Assembly (NCBI GenBank): GCA_030593145.1
Contig: JAUVHU010000003.1
Coordinates: 19,984 to 83,983 of the forward strand
Length of the DNA stretch: 64,000 bases
Direction of reading: 5' to 3'
From: Desulfobacteraceae bacterium
GTDB lineage: Bacteria; Desulfobacterota; Desulfobacteria; Desulfobacterales; ETH-SRB1
Under the pieces are notes generated by a model. That model ran no database searches and was not told the origin of the DNA. It saw nothing but the letters and a program-made list of their open reading frames with translations. Of this stretch, positions 8,904 to 19,493 are shown one piece after another (the first letter of the stretch is position 1; the number at the start of each line of letters is the position of its first letter). Both the position numbers and the translations under genes were made by a program.

Positions 8904-11891
8904 ATGAACAACCTTTCTAATAATGACTTCATGGACATCCTGATGAAGTTTGACATGATGCCAGAAACAGGTAAATCGTCTGGATTGGTTTTTGTTGGAA
9001 AAGAGAAGCGAGATAACAGTGAAGTGATAGCTCTGGAATATGCTAAAAAATACGGAGCCGATGCTGTATATTTCAGGCGGTTTGATGGTGGCCGCCCCCC
9101 GATCCCACAGATTTATATATATGATTTTACTGAAAATGAAAAGGATGATGATGAAATAGGTGTTTTATATAAAAGATTATGGAATTTTGGCCAGGTCCCG
9201 CTTTTTTTTATTTTTTATAAAACTGAAGTTAAGATTTTCAACTGCCTGAAACATCCAAAACTTGATCCATCAACCGGAGATATATCATATTCAGTCTTTG
9301 AAACGATTAACTTAGCCTCAAATATAAAGAAAGAATTGGACAAAACAAAGGACTTTTCAGCAAAGCGATTTGATAATGGCACATTTTGGACCAACCCCAA
9401 ATATAAAGACAGATTTAAGTTAAAAGATACAGTATATTTAAAATTATTAAATGAATTAAAGCGGACAAGAACAGATATAATCAAAAGCAAAATTCTGAAA
9501 GATGAAATCGCTCAAAAGCTCTTTGTTATGTCGATCCTTGTTAAGTATCTTGAGGAACGGGAGGATGAAAACGGTGTTAAAGTTTTTCCATCAGGGTTCT
9601 TTAGCGATTTTTCAGATGGACATGATACTTTTTTGGGCGTTTTGAGGAAAAAGGGGGCGTGCCTTGATCTGTTCGACTATTTAGGTAGTAAAGACTGTTT
9701 TAACGGCGAGATTTTCAAATGGAAAGATGAAAAAGAGAGAGAAACTTTAAAAAACGCAGACCTTAAACCTTTTGCAGATTTTTTCGAAGGAAAACTGGAT
9801 GGCCGCCAGTATACATTCTGGAGGCTCTATTCTTTTAATGACCTGCCCATAGAATTAATCAGCAATATTTATGAGGAATTCCTGGAATCTAAAAAAGGCA
9901 TCGTTTATACGCCCCCATATTTAGTCAATTTTCTTATTGATGAGCAGATGCCTCTTACCGACTTTCATAAGACTGATTTCAAGGCTATTGATCCGGCTTG
10001 CGGGTCAGGTGTTTTTCTGGTTGCCGCATTTCGGAGAATGATACACTGGTGGAGAATTCGAAATGATTGGAAAAAACCGGATGCTAACAATCTGAAAGAA
10101 TTAAAAAAGATTCTCAAAAATAATATCTTTGGCGTTGATATGCATGAAGAAGCTGTGCGCCTGACATTTTTCAGTTTAAGCCTGGCCTTGCTGGACGAGC
10201 TGTCACCTAAAGTGATATGGGAAAATCTAAAATTTGACAACCTGCGGGAAAGCAACCTAATAAGCAAAGATTTTTTTAAATTAATAAAGGATAATTTTTT
10301 CCAATCTGATTTTGACCTTGTGATTGGGAACCCACCTTTTGAGTCTAAATTAACTACTGCTGATGCAAAACAGATTGAACAACAAAAAATAAAGGAAAGA
10401 CCAAAACTGCCTGATAACCAGATTGCTTTGCTGTTCCTTGAGCAGGCCATGAACCTGTGCAAAGAAGGGTCCCATCTCTGCTTAATCATGCCTTCCGGGC
10501 CGTTTCTTTACAACAACAATTCTGTGGAATATAGAAAATACTTTTTAAGCGCTTATCATGTGCCTCAAATAATAGATTTTACCTTTTTAAGCGCGGTTCT
10601 CTTTCAAAGTGCAAATGTTGCTGTAGCAGCCGTTTTTGCAAAAAAACAGAGTCCCACCAAAGAAGATCTGCTTCATGTAACAGTGAGAAGAACAAAGCCG
10701 GCCAAGGAAAAGCTGTATTTTGAATTGGACTACTATGATTTCCATAGGATATCCCACCAGGAGGCATTAGAAAACAGGCTTGTCTGGAAAGCAAACTTAT
10801 TAGGGGGCGGAAGGTTAAAGCACCTTATGGCAAGATTTGCGCCCCTGAGAACCTTAGGCGATTATTTAAAGGAAGCTAAAAATAAACATGGCTGGGCAAT
10901 TGCAGAAGGATTCATAGTTGGCAATAGAGAAAATATAGATGAGCTAATAAAACTTAAGGCAAGTGCAGGAATATTATCCCTGAAAGATAGAAAAAGACTA
11001 GAAAGGTTGGAAAATAAATATAAAAAAGCAGACTATCTTACAGATAAAAAGACCTTACCTCGGGATGCGCTCACCGAAGAAGGGATTGTTGAGGCTGAAA
11101 TTCACCCTTTAAGAGAAGAATATTTTGAACGGAATAGGCAAAGAAATAAGCTAATTTTTAAAGGCCCACATTTGTTAATTAAAGAAAAAGTTACGAAAAA
11201 TTCAATCCCAATAGCATTTAGAAATAATGACCTATCTTTCCAACATGACATTATAGGTATTCACGCCCCTGAAGACCAAATAGACAAATTATTACAGATT
11301 GAAAAGCGAATCAAAAATAATAAAACTTGCCTTTTCTATGTTGCAGGATATAGCGGATGTTACATGATCGGGCGGGCTACATCTATTTTAAAAGAAGATT
11401 TCGGAAGCCTGCCCTTTCCTGAAGATGAAACGGAGCTTGAACTTACTGAAATTGAACAGATTTTAGTGGATGATGTTTTGGATTATATGCTCGATTTCCG
11501 GAAAAAAGGTGAAACGTCTGTTGCTGAAAAACCTGTTAATGATCATCAGTTGCATCGATTCTCGGAAACATATTGCAGGGTTTTAAATTCAGTATATAAA
11601 GAGTTCAAACCATACAAGCCGCTAAAAACCGGCTCATTTATCTGTTTCCCGTTTTACTACAAGGATAAACCTCAAATTAAAACAGAAAATCCGGATGAAC
11701 TTGAAGCAGCTTTATATGAGCTAATCCAAAACAATACCAGCACGAATTCAAGAATTGTTAGAATGTTGAGGGTTTATGAAAACAACACTATTTATCTGAT
11801 AAAACCCAAACAGACACGCTACTGGCTACGATCTGTTGCTATTCGTGATGCAGACGATACTTTTACTGATCTGGTTGTTCAAGGATATTAA
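8904..11891 (+). CDS. Eco57I-like class I SAM-dependent N6-adenine DNA methyltransferase (restriction-modification type)
   Basis: Motif I AIDPACGSGVFLVAAF, motif IV DLVIGNPPFESK, long C-terminal region consistent with a target-recognition domain; 995 aa. Confidence 0.88.
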   Translation: MNNLSNNDFMDILMKFDMMPETGKSSGLVFVGKEKRDNSEVIALEYAKKYGADAVYFRRFDGGRPPIPQIYIYDFTENEKDDDEIGVLYKRLWNFGQVPLFFIFYKTEVKIFNCLKHPKLDPSTGDISYSVFETINLASNIKKELDKTKDFSAKRFDNGTFWTNPKYKDRFKLKDTVYLKLLNELKRTRTDIIKSKILKDEIAQKLFVMSILVKYLEEREDENGVKVFPSGFFSDFSDGHDTFLGVLRKKGACLDLFDYLGSKDCFNGEIFKWKDEKERETLKNADLKPFADFFEGKLDGRQYTFWRLYSFNDLPIELISNIYEEFLESKKGIVYTPPYLVNFLIDEQMPLTDFHKTDFKAIDPACGSGVFLVAAFRRMIHWWRIRNDWKKPDANNLKELKKILKNNIFGVDMHEEAVRLTFFSLSLALLDELSPKVIWENLKFDNLRESNLISKDFFKLIKDNFFQSDFDLVIGNPPFESKLTTADAKQIEQQKIKERPKLPDNQIALLFLEQAMNLCKEGSHLCLIMPSGPFLYNNNSVEYRKYFLSAYHVPQIIDFTFLSAVLFQSANVAVAAVFAKKQSPTKEDLLHVTVRRTKPAKEKLYFELDYYDFHRISHQEALENRLVWKANLLGGGRLKHLMARFAPLRTLGDYLKEAKNKHGWAIAEGFIVGNRENIDELIKLKASAGILSLKDRKRLERLENKYKKADYLTDKKTLPRDALTEEGIVEAEIHPLREEYFERNRQRNKLIFKGPHLLIKEKVTKNSIPIAFRNNDLSFQHDIIGIHAPEDQIDKLLQIEKRIKNNKTCLFYVAGYSGCYMIGRATSILKEDFGSLPFPEDETELELTEIEQILVDDVLDYMLDFRKKGETSVAEKPVNDHQLHRFSETYCRVLNSVYKEFKPYKPLKTGSFICFPFYYKDKPQIKTENPDELEAALYELIQNNTSTNSRIVRMLRVYENNTIYLIKPKQTRYWLRSVAIRDADDTFTDLVVQGY

Positions 11892-11894
11892 TTA

Positions 11895-12611
11895 ATGCTT
11901 GCCGATACTCATAAATCCATGGCATCAGGAAAAATAGAAGGACCGGAAATAGACGCCCATATAATTGCTGTCGTGGATTTTGTTGAGCGGATTTTGATCA
12001 CATTTTCAGATAAATATGCCGACTCGGATATAAAAAATGAAAAAGGATTAACCCAGAAACTCGTATTAATCTTAAATTCTCATGCATTACGTGAGTACTA
12101 TTCATTCTGGTTTGACAAGGAATATATGGAAATCCCCGAACGCGGCGACAGTCCACAGGTTGATATCGGAACAATAACCACCCTTGAAAAAGGCATTGTA
12201 ATCGACGCAAAAACATATACGGATGAATCCTTTTTTTCTATGGAGGCAAAAAGATTAGGCAATTTAGGAAAAAAAAGGTCAAAAGAATATCTGATCGGCC
12301 GATATGAAAACGAGAAATATATCCATTGCGGTGGTGTTGAACGGTTTAAACAGGAGAAACACGGTAGAAATTTAGAGTATGGGGCTATTATCGGTTATGT
12401 TCAGGAACATGACTTTACTTACTGGTACGACCGCATTAATTTATGGATTGATGGTTTGATCCAAAAGAACTTATATTCTCCAGTGCCCTGGCTATTAAAA
12501 GACAAGCTGAAAAAAGATTATATCAGATCAACCACCGCAAAGTTTATTTCAACAACCTCCCGAAAAAATGATTTTATTACGCTGTTTCATCTGTGGACAA
12601 GATTAAATTAA
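11895..12611 (+). CDS. Putative PD-(D/E)XK nuclease, partner of the upstream methyltransferase
   Basis: Starts 4 nt after the methyltransferase stop. QVDIGTI ... FFSMEAKRLG fits D...ExK; followed by GGVERFKQEKHGRNLEYGAIIGYVQ. Confidence 0.65.
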   Translation: MLADTHKSMASGKIEGPEIDAHIIAVVDFVERILITFSDKYADSDIKNEKGLTQKLVLILNSHALREYYSFWFDKEYMEIPERGDSPQVDIGTITTLEKGIVIDAKTYTDESFFSMEAKRLGNLGKKRSKEYLIGRYENEKYIHCGGVERFKQEKHGRNLEYGAIIGYVQEHDFTYWYDRINLWIDGLIQKNLYSPVPWLLKDKLKKDYIRSTTAKFISTTSRKNDFITLFHLWTRLN

Positions 12612-12840
12612 CGGGTAAAACGTGCCGGAAAAAATTCAGACCAATTTCTTCGACTTTTAATACAACATACCTCTGCTCCGATTTGTGTAATGGAGTCACC
12701 CATTAGATGCAACCTGGCAATGTTGCGCAAACTTGCAGGAGGGAATTCTGCTCAGGTAGCCGTTTCGGTAACATCACGATAAAATTTGTTAAGAGGCAAA
12801 TAACTTTGCCCAGCCATAAACATTGTCCATGTTTATTTGG

Positions 12841-13971
12841 TCAACGCTGGGAAAGATATCCGCCTTGAACACCTTCTGGAGAAAAAACTATCTGCCACAC
12901 CTGATTTACCCTTGCACGGAAACAACCTGCGCAGGATAAGAGATAAAATTTCCACATTCTGTAAAAACGCTCATCATATTTTTCTTTCAGAACATCCCAA
13001 TTATTATGGAAATTTTCAAACCATTGCATCAGGGTTTTATCGTAGTAAACACCAAAACTATGCCAGTCTTCAAGAACAAACAATCCATTGAAAGCATCGC
13101 ATAGCTGTTTTGCAGACGGCAGCATTGAGTTAGGAAAAATGTAACGATTAATCCATGGATCAGTGTTTGTATCTGAAGAATTCCTGCCTATTGTATGCAG
13201 CAGGAAGAGTCCATTCTTCTTAAGGCACTTTTTAACTACACGCATAAATTCAGCGTAATTTTTGTAACCAACATGTTCGATCATACCGATTGAAAGTATC
13301 CGGTCAAAGACTTCATTGAGGCTGCGATAGTCCTGGAAGCGAATTTCTATTGGCAGCCCCTGGCAGATCTCCTTCCCCAACCGTGCCTGCTCTTCTGAAA
13401 CAGTAATACCTATTACTTCAACATTATAGTGTTCAACAGCAAATTTAGCGGTCCCACCCCAGCCGCAACCGATATCAAGGACCCGCATACCAGATTTTAA
13501 GCCCAGCTTACGACAAATCAGATCCAGCTTGGCTTCCTGAGCTTCGTCAAGATTTGAAGCATTTTTCCAGTAAGCGCAACTATAAATCATGCGCTTGTCC
13601 AGCATGCAACGGTACAAATCATTACCCATATCATAGTGGTAACGTCCTATCTTGAAAGCACGGGATGGCTTTTGCAAGTTGACTATTTTAGCCTTCACGA
13701 CTTCGAATAAATATGAGAGCGGTTTAATCTTTGTATCCAGCCCGGCCCTAAAAACCTTATCAAATAATTGGTCAAGACTGTCACAATCCCACCAGCCGTC
13801 CATATAGGATTCGCCGACACCCATCGAACCCTCGGCTAAAAATCTTGCACACATCTTATCATCATGAACCTGGATATTCCAGGGACGGTCGCCATTAATT
13901 TTAACATCGGCAAGAAACAATAGCTCTTCAACTTTTTGGTGTAACTTATCCTGACTCATTGCCACCTCCAT
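12841..13971 (-). CDS. cfa: Cyclopropane-fatty-acyl-phospholipid synthase family protein
   Basis: YHYDMGNDLYRCMLDKRMIYSCAYWKNASNLDEAQEAKLDLICRKLGLKSGMRVLDIGCGWGG; IGMIEHVGYKNY. Confidence 0.93.
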   Translation of the reverse strand: MEVAMSQDKLHQKVEELLFLADVKINGDRPWNIQVHDDKMCARFLAEGSMGVGESYMDGWWDCDSLDQLFDKVFRAGLDTKIKPLSYLFEVVKAKIVNLQKPSRAFKIGRYHYDMGNDLYRCMLDKRMIYSCAYWKNASNLDEAQEAKLDLICRKLGLKSGMRVLDIGCGWGGTAKFAVEHYNVEVIGITVSEEQARLGKEICQGLPIEIRFQDYRSLNEVFDRILSIGMIEHVGYKNYAEFMRVVKKCLKKNGLFLLHTIGRNSSDTNTDPWINRYIFPNSMLPSAKQLCDAFNGLFVLEDWHSFGVYYDKTLMQWFENFHNNWDVLKEKYDERFYRMWKFYLLSCAGCFRARVNQVWQIVFSPEGVQGGYLSQR

Positions 13972-14119
13972 CTATACTCAACAGAGTCATAAATGGCGTT
14001 TTTGAATTAATCAGAATTGCAAAACAACGAAGTTGTACGAAGGATAGAGTTAAAGAATGGTTTCATCTTCGTGTTTTGTAATGAAAAAAACACAATAAAG
14101 AAACTCCAATTATGACTGT

Positions 14120-14353
14120 TCAAGGTGTAACTGGATCTACGATCTTAAAATCCCATACTTCATCCTTGTAAATATCTCGAAGTTTCATGGAAGCCTGTTC
14201 CGGCGTTTTTGTCCTCCATGTTAAAGGCAAATCATCGTCGGTCATACCTCCGACTATATATGTCCAGCCATCCTCTTTTTTTACAATGCTCAGCGAAACA
14301 ATCCCGCTATGATTTTTTCCTTTTGCGCTAACTTTAACTTTATTAATAATCAT
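14120..14353 (-). CDS. Small uncharacterised protein (77 aa)
   Basis: Intact ORF on the same strand as its neighbours; no recognised family. Confidence 0.5.
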   Translation of the reverse strand: MIINKVKVSAKGKNHSGIVSLSIVKKEDGWTYIVGGMTDDDLPLTWRTKTPEQASMKLRDIYKDEVWDFKIVDPVTP

Positions 14354-14412
14354 ATATTTCCCCTAAAAAAAGATACAGTAAATCGAGCTAATTTCAAAAC
14401 GTCCCCTTTTGC

Positions 14413-15048
14413 TCATATTGTAATGACCTTCCCGGCACCCCCTTCGATATATTTATCAGGATAAGAAGCCCTGATTTTCTGAATGAACTGGGTGCAGTGG
14501 GTCGGGCAAATCTTTTTTAGATCATCTATCAAATCGAACTCTTTAAATCCGTGCAACCCTCCAATGAGCGTGCTGACCTTTCCATGCTTTGAAGCTGCTT
14601 TAAGTATTTCCCCAACACCTGGATGGGAACATCCGGCAATCACAACAACATCCTTATTATGTTTTATGATAAGAGACTGTTCACCATTTTCCAGTTCGCC
14701 TGTGGAAAATATATTTTCATGAAGCATTAAAGGTTCTTTTACCTTTATTACATCTCTTGCTCCCTCCGGCTCAGAGCATGAATAAGGTATATAAACCATC
14801 GCTTTGTTAATTTTAAGAAAAGCGGAAAGCCCATCAATGTGATCCCAGTGATCATGTGAAATAAAAACCTCATCAACAATTAAAGGATCTATGTTGAGTT
14901 TATTCATGTTTTCAAGCAGAATGTCGCCCTTGGCGCCTGTATCAAAAAGAATTTTCCTGTCAAATACTTCTATCAGGCAGGAAAACCCCCAGTCAGCTAC
15001 AAGTCTTTCATTAAATGCTTTGTTATCATATATAATGGTTATTTTCAT
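14413..15048 (-). CDS. MBL-fold metallohydrolase (dihydropteroate-type/beta-ribofuranosylaminobenzene 5'-phosphate synthase-like)
   Basis: MKITIIYDNKAFNERLVADWGFSCLIE, FISHDHWDHIDGL, GCSHPGVGEILKAA, IGGLHGF. ORF extension to 15072 overlaps a repeat. Confidence 0.85.
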   Translation of the reverse strand: MKITIIYDNKAFNERLVADWGFSCLIEVFDRKILFDTGAKGDILLENMNKLNIDPLIVDEVFISHDHWDHIDGLSAFLKINKAMVYIPYSCSEPEGARDVIKVKEPLMLHENIFSTGELENGEQSLIIKHNKDVVVIAGCSHPGVGEILKAASKHGKVSTLIGGLHGFKEFDLIDDLKKICPTHCTQFIQKIRASYPDKYIEGGAGKVITI

Positions 15049-15060
15049 CTTATCTTCATG

Positions 15061-15223
15061 AGCCAATTCCAAAATGTCCCCTTTTGCCCAATCTCTGCGT
15101 CAGGCTCAAATTCCAATCCTCGAAATATTCAATATATTCCTCCGGTTACACGCAGTGAAGCGTCAGCGCTCATTTTTCGCCTTCCTTGCACTCGAACAAA
15201 ATTGAACATTTTTCAAAGGTCTC
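15061..15223. repeat. Hairpin element, family R1, copy 2
   Basis: aatgtccccttttgcccaatctctgcgtcaggctcaaattccaatcctcgaaatattcaatatattcctccgg ... acatttttcaaaggtctc; shares most of its length with 5447-5588. Confidence 0.8.
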
Positions 15224-15227
15224 ATCC

Positions 15228-16769
15228 TCACAGCAATGATTTTCCGGTCATTCTTTCGGGCCTGTCTATGCCCAAAATATGAAGAATGGTCGGCGCAATA
15301 TCTGCTAAAACACCTGTTTTTAAACTTACATGCTTTTGATCTTCGTCAACTAAAATAAAAGGAACCGGATTAAGTGAGTGGGCTGTATGAATATGCCCAT
15401 GTTCATCTATCATCTCTTCAGCATTTCCATGATCCGCTGTAATTAAAACAACGCCGCCCATGGTCTGAATTTCCGCAACAATTTTTTCCACACACCCGTC
15501 AACCACTTCGCATGCCCTGACCGCAGCATCAAGAACTCCTGTATGACCCACCATATCCAGGTTCGCGAAATTTAAAACTATAAAGTCATAAACATTTGAT
15601 TGAAGCCTTGAAATTACCTCCTCTGTTATTAGAAAAGCACTCATTTCCGGCTTCAGGTCATAAGTCGGAACCTCCCGTGGTGACTGGATAAGGCATCGAT
15701 CTTCAAGGGGAAAAGGCTTTTCTTCCCCTCCGTTAAAAAAGTAAGTGACATGGGCGTATTTTTCCGTCTCTGCTATTCTAAGCTGTCTTAACCCCTTTTT
15801 GCTTATTGCCTCACCAAGAATGCCATCTATATGAACAGGAGGAAACGCCAGAGGCAGCGTAAAAACTTCATCATACACAGTCATGCAGACAAATTCACAC
15901 AGTTTTGGGAAAGTATTCCTTTCAAAAAAATCAAAAACAGGATCAGTAAAAGCATGCGTTATCTCTCTTGCGCGATCAGCGCGGAAATTAAAAAAAATAA
16001 TCCCATCTCCATCTTCAACAACCGCTGTAGCTTTTTCATCCTTTCCTGTTATTACTGTTGGGAGAATAAATTCATCTGTTTCATTCCGCATATATGACTT
16101 TTTTACCGCTTCTACAGAATCCTTTTCCCGTATCCCTTCACCAAGCACATACAGACGAAAAGCCTTTTCTACACGCTCCCATCTGTTATCGCGATCCATT
16201 GCATAAAACCGCCCGCAAACAGTTGCAATAGCGCCCAGACCGATCTTGTCGATATATTCCTGTAAATCCTGCAGGTATCCAGCGCCGCTGTCAGAAAGTG
16301 TGTCGCGGCCATCTGTTATCGCGTGTATATAAACCCGGCTTAATCCTTTATTTTTAGCTAGGTCAAGCAGGGCAAACAGATGATTTATATGGCTGTGCAC
16401 ACCGCCGTCCGACAAAAGCCCAATTAGATGGAGCGCTGAATTGTTGTCCTTTACCTTGGACATTACTGAATTCAGCGCACTATTTTCAGCAAACGAACCA
16501 TCACGAATAGCCGTATTTATTCTAAGCAAATCCTGATAGACTATCCTGCCGGCGCCTATGTTTAGATGTCCCACCTCGGAATTACCCATGAACCCTTTTG
16601 GAAGTCCTACAGCTTCACCGGAACACAAAAGTCTTGTGCTGGGATATTCTTTTTTGAGCCTGTCCAGGCATGGAGTCCTGGCAAGATAAACAGCATTTCC
16701 ATCACCATCAGGACCGATTCCCCATCCATCCAGAATCATCAACATGCACGGTCTTTTATTCTTTGTCAT
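15228..16769 (-). CDS. gpmI: 2,3-bisphosphoglycerate-independent phosphoglycerate mutase
   Basis: MLMILDGWGIGPDGDGNAV, GNSEVGHLNIGAGRIVYQDL, DGGVHSHINHL, HAITDGRDT, TADHGNAEEM. Confidence 0.97.
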   Translation of the reverse strand: MTKNKRPCMLMILDGWGIGPDGDGNAVYLARTPCLDRLKKEYPSTRLLCSGEAVGLPKGFMGNSEVGHLNIGAGRIVYQDLLRINTAIRDGSFAENSALNSVMSKVKDNNSALHLIGLLSDGGVHSHINHLFALLDLAKNKGLSRVYIHAITDGRDTLSDSGAGYLQDLQEYIDKIGLGAIATVCGRFYAMDRDNRWERVEKAFRLYVLGEGIREKDSVEAVKKSYMRNETDEFILPTVITGKDEKATAVVEDGDGIIFFNFRADRAREITHAFTDPVFDFFERNTFPKLCEFVCMTVYDEVFTLPLAFPPVHIDGILGEAISKKGLRQLRIAETEKYAHVTYFFNGGEEKPFPLEDRCLIQSPREVPTYDLKPEMSAFLITEEVISRLQSNVYDFIVLNFANLDMVGHTGVLDAAVRACEVVDGCVEKIVAEIQTMGGVVLITADHGNAEEMIDEHGHIHTAHSLNPVPFILVDEDQKHVSLKTGVLADIAPTILHILGIDRPERMTGKSLL

Positions 16770-16828
16770 AGAACTTTGCTTCCAATCCTTTTATTAATCA
16801 GAACTTCACAAACTCATTTTACTACAGA

Positions 16829-17037
16829 GCAGACAGGCAATTAAATTTGAAAAGGGCTGACTGTTTGAACGCATTAGTAAGCCTTAAGAAAAAACAGCCG
16901 GTAATGAGATATTTCCGGTATGATTTATTAATTTCAACCAACAGAAGCAGTTTTGTCATGTTTTTGTATGCTGTTTTTTATTTAGGCTAACTTGTCGCGT
17001 GAGTTTCAGCCCTTTTCAAATTTAATTGCCTGTCTGC
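16829..17037. repeat. ~209-bp element with 32-bp perfect terminal inverted repeats (family R8)
   Basis: gcagacaggcaattaaatttgaaaagggctga at 16829-16860, exact reverse complement at 17006-17037. Confidence 0.88.
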
Positions 17038-17408
17038 GGAGAAGATGCATTCACCATGCTATTAGTTGTTATCCTTTTTGCATCAATCCAAAGCCCTTCA
17101 AGGTCATAAAAATCACGAACAGATTCATAAAACACATGTATAATAACATGACCATAATCTAACAAAACCCAGTGCCCTTCCTTTAGCCCCTCTACCATAT
17201 AAGGTCTTATTCCATGCTCTTTTTTAAGATCAGTCTGAATGTATTCCGCAATTGCGGTAACCTGTCGATTTGAACTGCCGCTGCAAATGATAAAAAAATC
17301 TGCTATTGAGGATAATCCCCGAACATCAAGTATAACAGGATTGATTGCTTTTTTGCCCAAGACTGCTTGAACATATAAATCAAGAGATGGATCAAGATCA
17401 TCGGTCAT
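17022..17408 (-). CDS. rsfS: Ribosome silencing factor
   Basis: ILDVRGLSSIADFFIICSGSSNRQVTAIAEYIQ, EGLKEGHWVLLDYGHVIIHVF. Confidence 0.93.
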   Translation of the reverse strand: MTDDLDPSLDLYVQAVLGKKAINPVILDVRGLSSIADFFIICSGSSNRQVTAIAEYIQTDLKKEHGIRPYMVEGLKEGHWVLLDYGHVIIHVFYESVRDFYDLEGLWIDAKRITTNSMVNASSPQTGN

Positions 17409-18082
17409 AGATAAAGTCCTTTTGTTTTAATAAATTCTTCCACTTTTTCAGGAACTAAATATTTAATAGACATACCCTGGTTGATAAGTTCGCGTATTTT
17501 TGTTGATGAAATATTTATCGGATTAACATCAAAGAAAAAAACCGGTTTTTTTTTGTCATTCACATAACATAATTGTGAATCGGAATATTTATAATTTAAT
17601 GATATCTTGTTTTGAAGATAATTTTCAAGGGATTTTCGCATTATAGATATGTCGTTTTGCTCCGCGGCAGAGCGGGTAATCACAACAAAGGAAGTAAGCA
17701 TGAAAAGATCCATATAAGATTTCCAGGTATCTATTTCGAGGAAAGCGTCAAGCCCCAGGATAAAATAGATCCGGCTGTCTTCCGGCAATATGGATTTAAA
17801 ATAAATAATAGTATCAATAGTATATGAAGGCCCTGAACGTTTCAGCTCAACATCGGAAATAATAACCGATTTCATAAAGTCCGGGGTGCTTGAAACAGCA
17901 AGACGTATCATCTCAATACGGTCTTTTGCATCAACAACACTGTGTTGCTCTTTGTGTGGAGGAATTGCGGAAGGAATAATATAGCTTTTATCCAAAGCAA
18001 ACCCTTTTTGCACCTCACAAATAGCCTTAAGGTGTCCATTGTGAATCGGATTAAAAGTGCCGCCAAACAGTCCTATACGCAT
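17405..18082 (-). CDS. nadD: Nicotinate-nucleotide adenylyltransferase
   Basis: MRIGLFGGTFNPIHNGHL, IIPSAIPPHK, FILGLDAFLEIDTWKSY, ISSTKIRELI. Confidence 0.95.
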   Translation of the reverse strand: MRIGLFGGTFNPIHNGHLKAICEVQKGFALDKSYIIPSAIPPHKEQHSVVDAKDRIEMIRLAVSSTPDFMKSVIISDVELKRSGPSYTIDTIIYFKSILPEDSRIYFILGLDAFLEIDTWKSYMDLFMLTSFVVITRSAAEQNDISIMRKSLENYLQNKISLNYKYSDSQLCYVNDKKKPVFFFDVNPINISSTKIRELINQGMSIKYLVPEKVEEFIKTKGLYL

Positions 18083-18084
18083 TA

Positions 18085-19341
18085 CTACAGCCTTATCTGC
18101 CCATCTCCAAAAACCACAAATTTGGTAGTTGTAAGCTCCTCTAATCCCATTGGTCCAAAGGCATGAAGCTTAGAAGTGCTTATGCCAATTTCGGCTCCCA
18201 AGCCAAGCTGCCCTCCATCATTAAACCGGGTTGAAGCATTAACCAGCACAACCGAAGAATCGACTTCGCGTATAAAACGCCTGGCCCTTTTATAGTCTGA
18301 TGTAACAATGACTTCAGTATGGCTGGAACCGTACTTTGCCATGTGTGCGATGGCCTGATCCATATCCTCCACTACCTTTACAGCAATAACGAGATCCAGA
18401 TATTCGGCCGGCCAGTCCTCTTCCGCCGCCTTTATTGCTTTTGGCAGGATACGGCATGTTTCAGGGCAACCCCTGATTTCAACTCCCGCTTTGACAAACC
18501 GTTTTTCCATGGTAGGCAAAAACTCCTGGGCCACTGCTTTGTGAACAAGCATTGTCTCCATGGCATTGCATACGCCTGGACGCTGAACCTTTGCATTAAA
18601 ACAGATCTCTTCAGCCATAAACATATCTGCGCTATCATCAACATATACATGGCATACGCCTTTATAATGTTTTAATACAGGTATCTTTGAATTTTCCACA
18701 ACAAAACGGATTAAACCCTCGCCGCCCCGGGGAATAATAAGATCAATAAATTCCTCCTGCTCTAAAAGTGCGTTGACAGCCGCCCTGTCCCTAACCGGTA
18801 TAACATTGACCACTGCCTCCGGAAGACCGCTTTCAACAAGAGCATGGCCTATAATTCCAGCTAATGCCTGATTAGAATGGAGCGACTCAGAACCACCACG
18901 AAGTATAACCGCATTTCCTGCTTTCAGGCAAAGGCCGGCGGCATCTACGGTAACGTTTGGCCTTGATTCATAAATTATGCCGATAACACCAAGAGGTATG
19001 CGCATACGCGCCACCTGCAAGCCGTTGGGCCTTATCCATGTTTTGCTCATAGAGCCGACAGGGTCGTCAAGCTGCGCCACTTCCCTCAGACCATCAGCCA
19101 TAGATTTTATAGTCGAATCAGATACAGTGAGCCGGTCAATCATTGCATTTGAAAGCCCCATCTCCTTTGCGCGTAAAAGATCCTTATTGTTTTCTTCTTT
19201 TATATATGAAGCTTCTTTTTCAATTTTACCGGCAAGCCCGATAAGAACTCCGTTTTTTATAACTGACGGGCATTTTGCTATCTCTATTGAAGCGGCTCGT
19301 GCGGCTTTTGCCATCTCCAGAATCGTTGATTCAACAGACAT
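18085..19341 (-). CDS. proA: Glutamate-5-semialdehyde dehydrogenase
   Basis: [51 protein letters not shown]. Confidence 0.97.
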   Translation of the reverse strand: MSVESTILEMAKAARAASIEIAKCPSVIKNGVLIGLAGKIEKEASYIKEENNKDLLRAKEMGLSNAMIDRLTVSDSTIKSMADGLREVAQLDDPVGSMSKTWIRPNGLQVARMRIPLGVIGIIYESRPNVTVDAAGLCLKAGNAVILRGGSESLHSNQALAGIIGHALVESGLPEAVVNVIPVRDRAAVNALLEQEEFIDLIIPRGGEGLIRFVVENSKIPVLKHYKGVCHVYVDDSADMFMAEEICFNAKVQRPGVCNAMETMLVHKAVAQEFLPTMEKRFVKAGVEIRGCPETCRILPKAIKAAEEDWPAEYLDLVIAVKVVEDMDQAIAHMAKYGSSHTEVIVTSDYKRARRFIREVDSSVVLVNASTRFNDGGQLGLGAEIGISTSKLHAFGPMGLEELTTTKFVVFGDGQIRL

Positions 19342-19493
19342 TTTTCCCCCTTGAAATGTTTATTATGTTTTCTTCACCACGAAGAACACGAAGAAATTAT
19401 AAAACCATTAATTTTAAGCTTCGTGTACTTCATGGTTTAATTTTATAATCCTGGTATTAATTTAACCTTTTGAAACAAATCGATCTCAAACAA

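Noticed and set aside
8816-8920. 34-codon ORF MQTSGLMVCSTEIERLHQRAKPNALNRGWHEQPF overlapping the methyltransferase start
   Set aside because: Too short and without recognisable features to call as a gene; mentioned only as a possible leader.
9965-10489. 174-aa minus-strand ORF
   Set aside because: Antisense to the conserved methyltransferase core.
12612-12840. Possible decayed gene between the nuclease and cfa
   Set aside because: A reverse-strand stretch can be read as peptide, but I recognise no family and cannot exclude chance.
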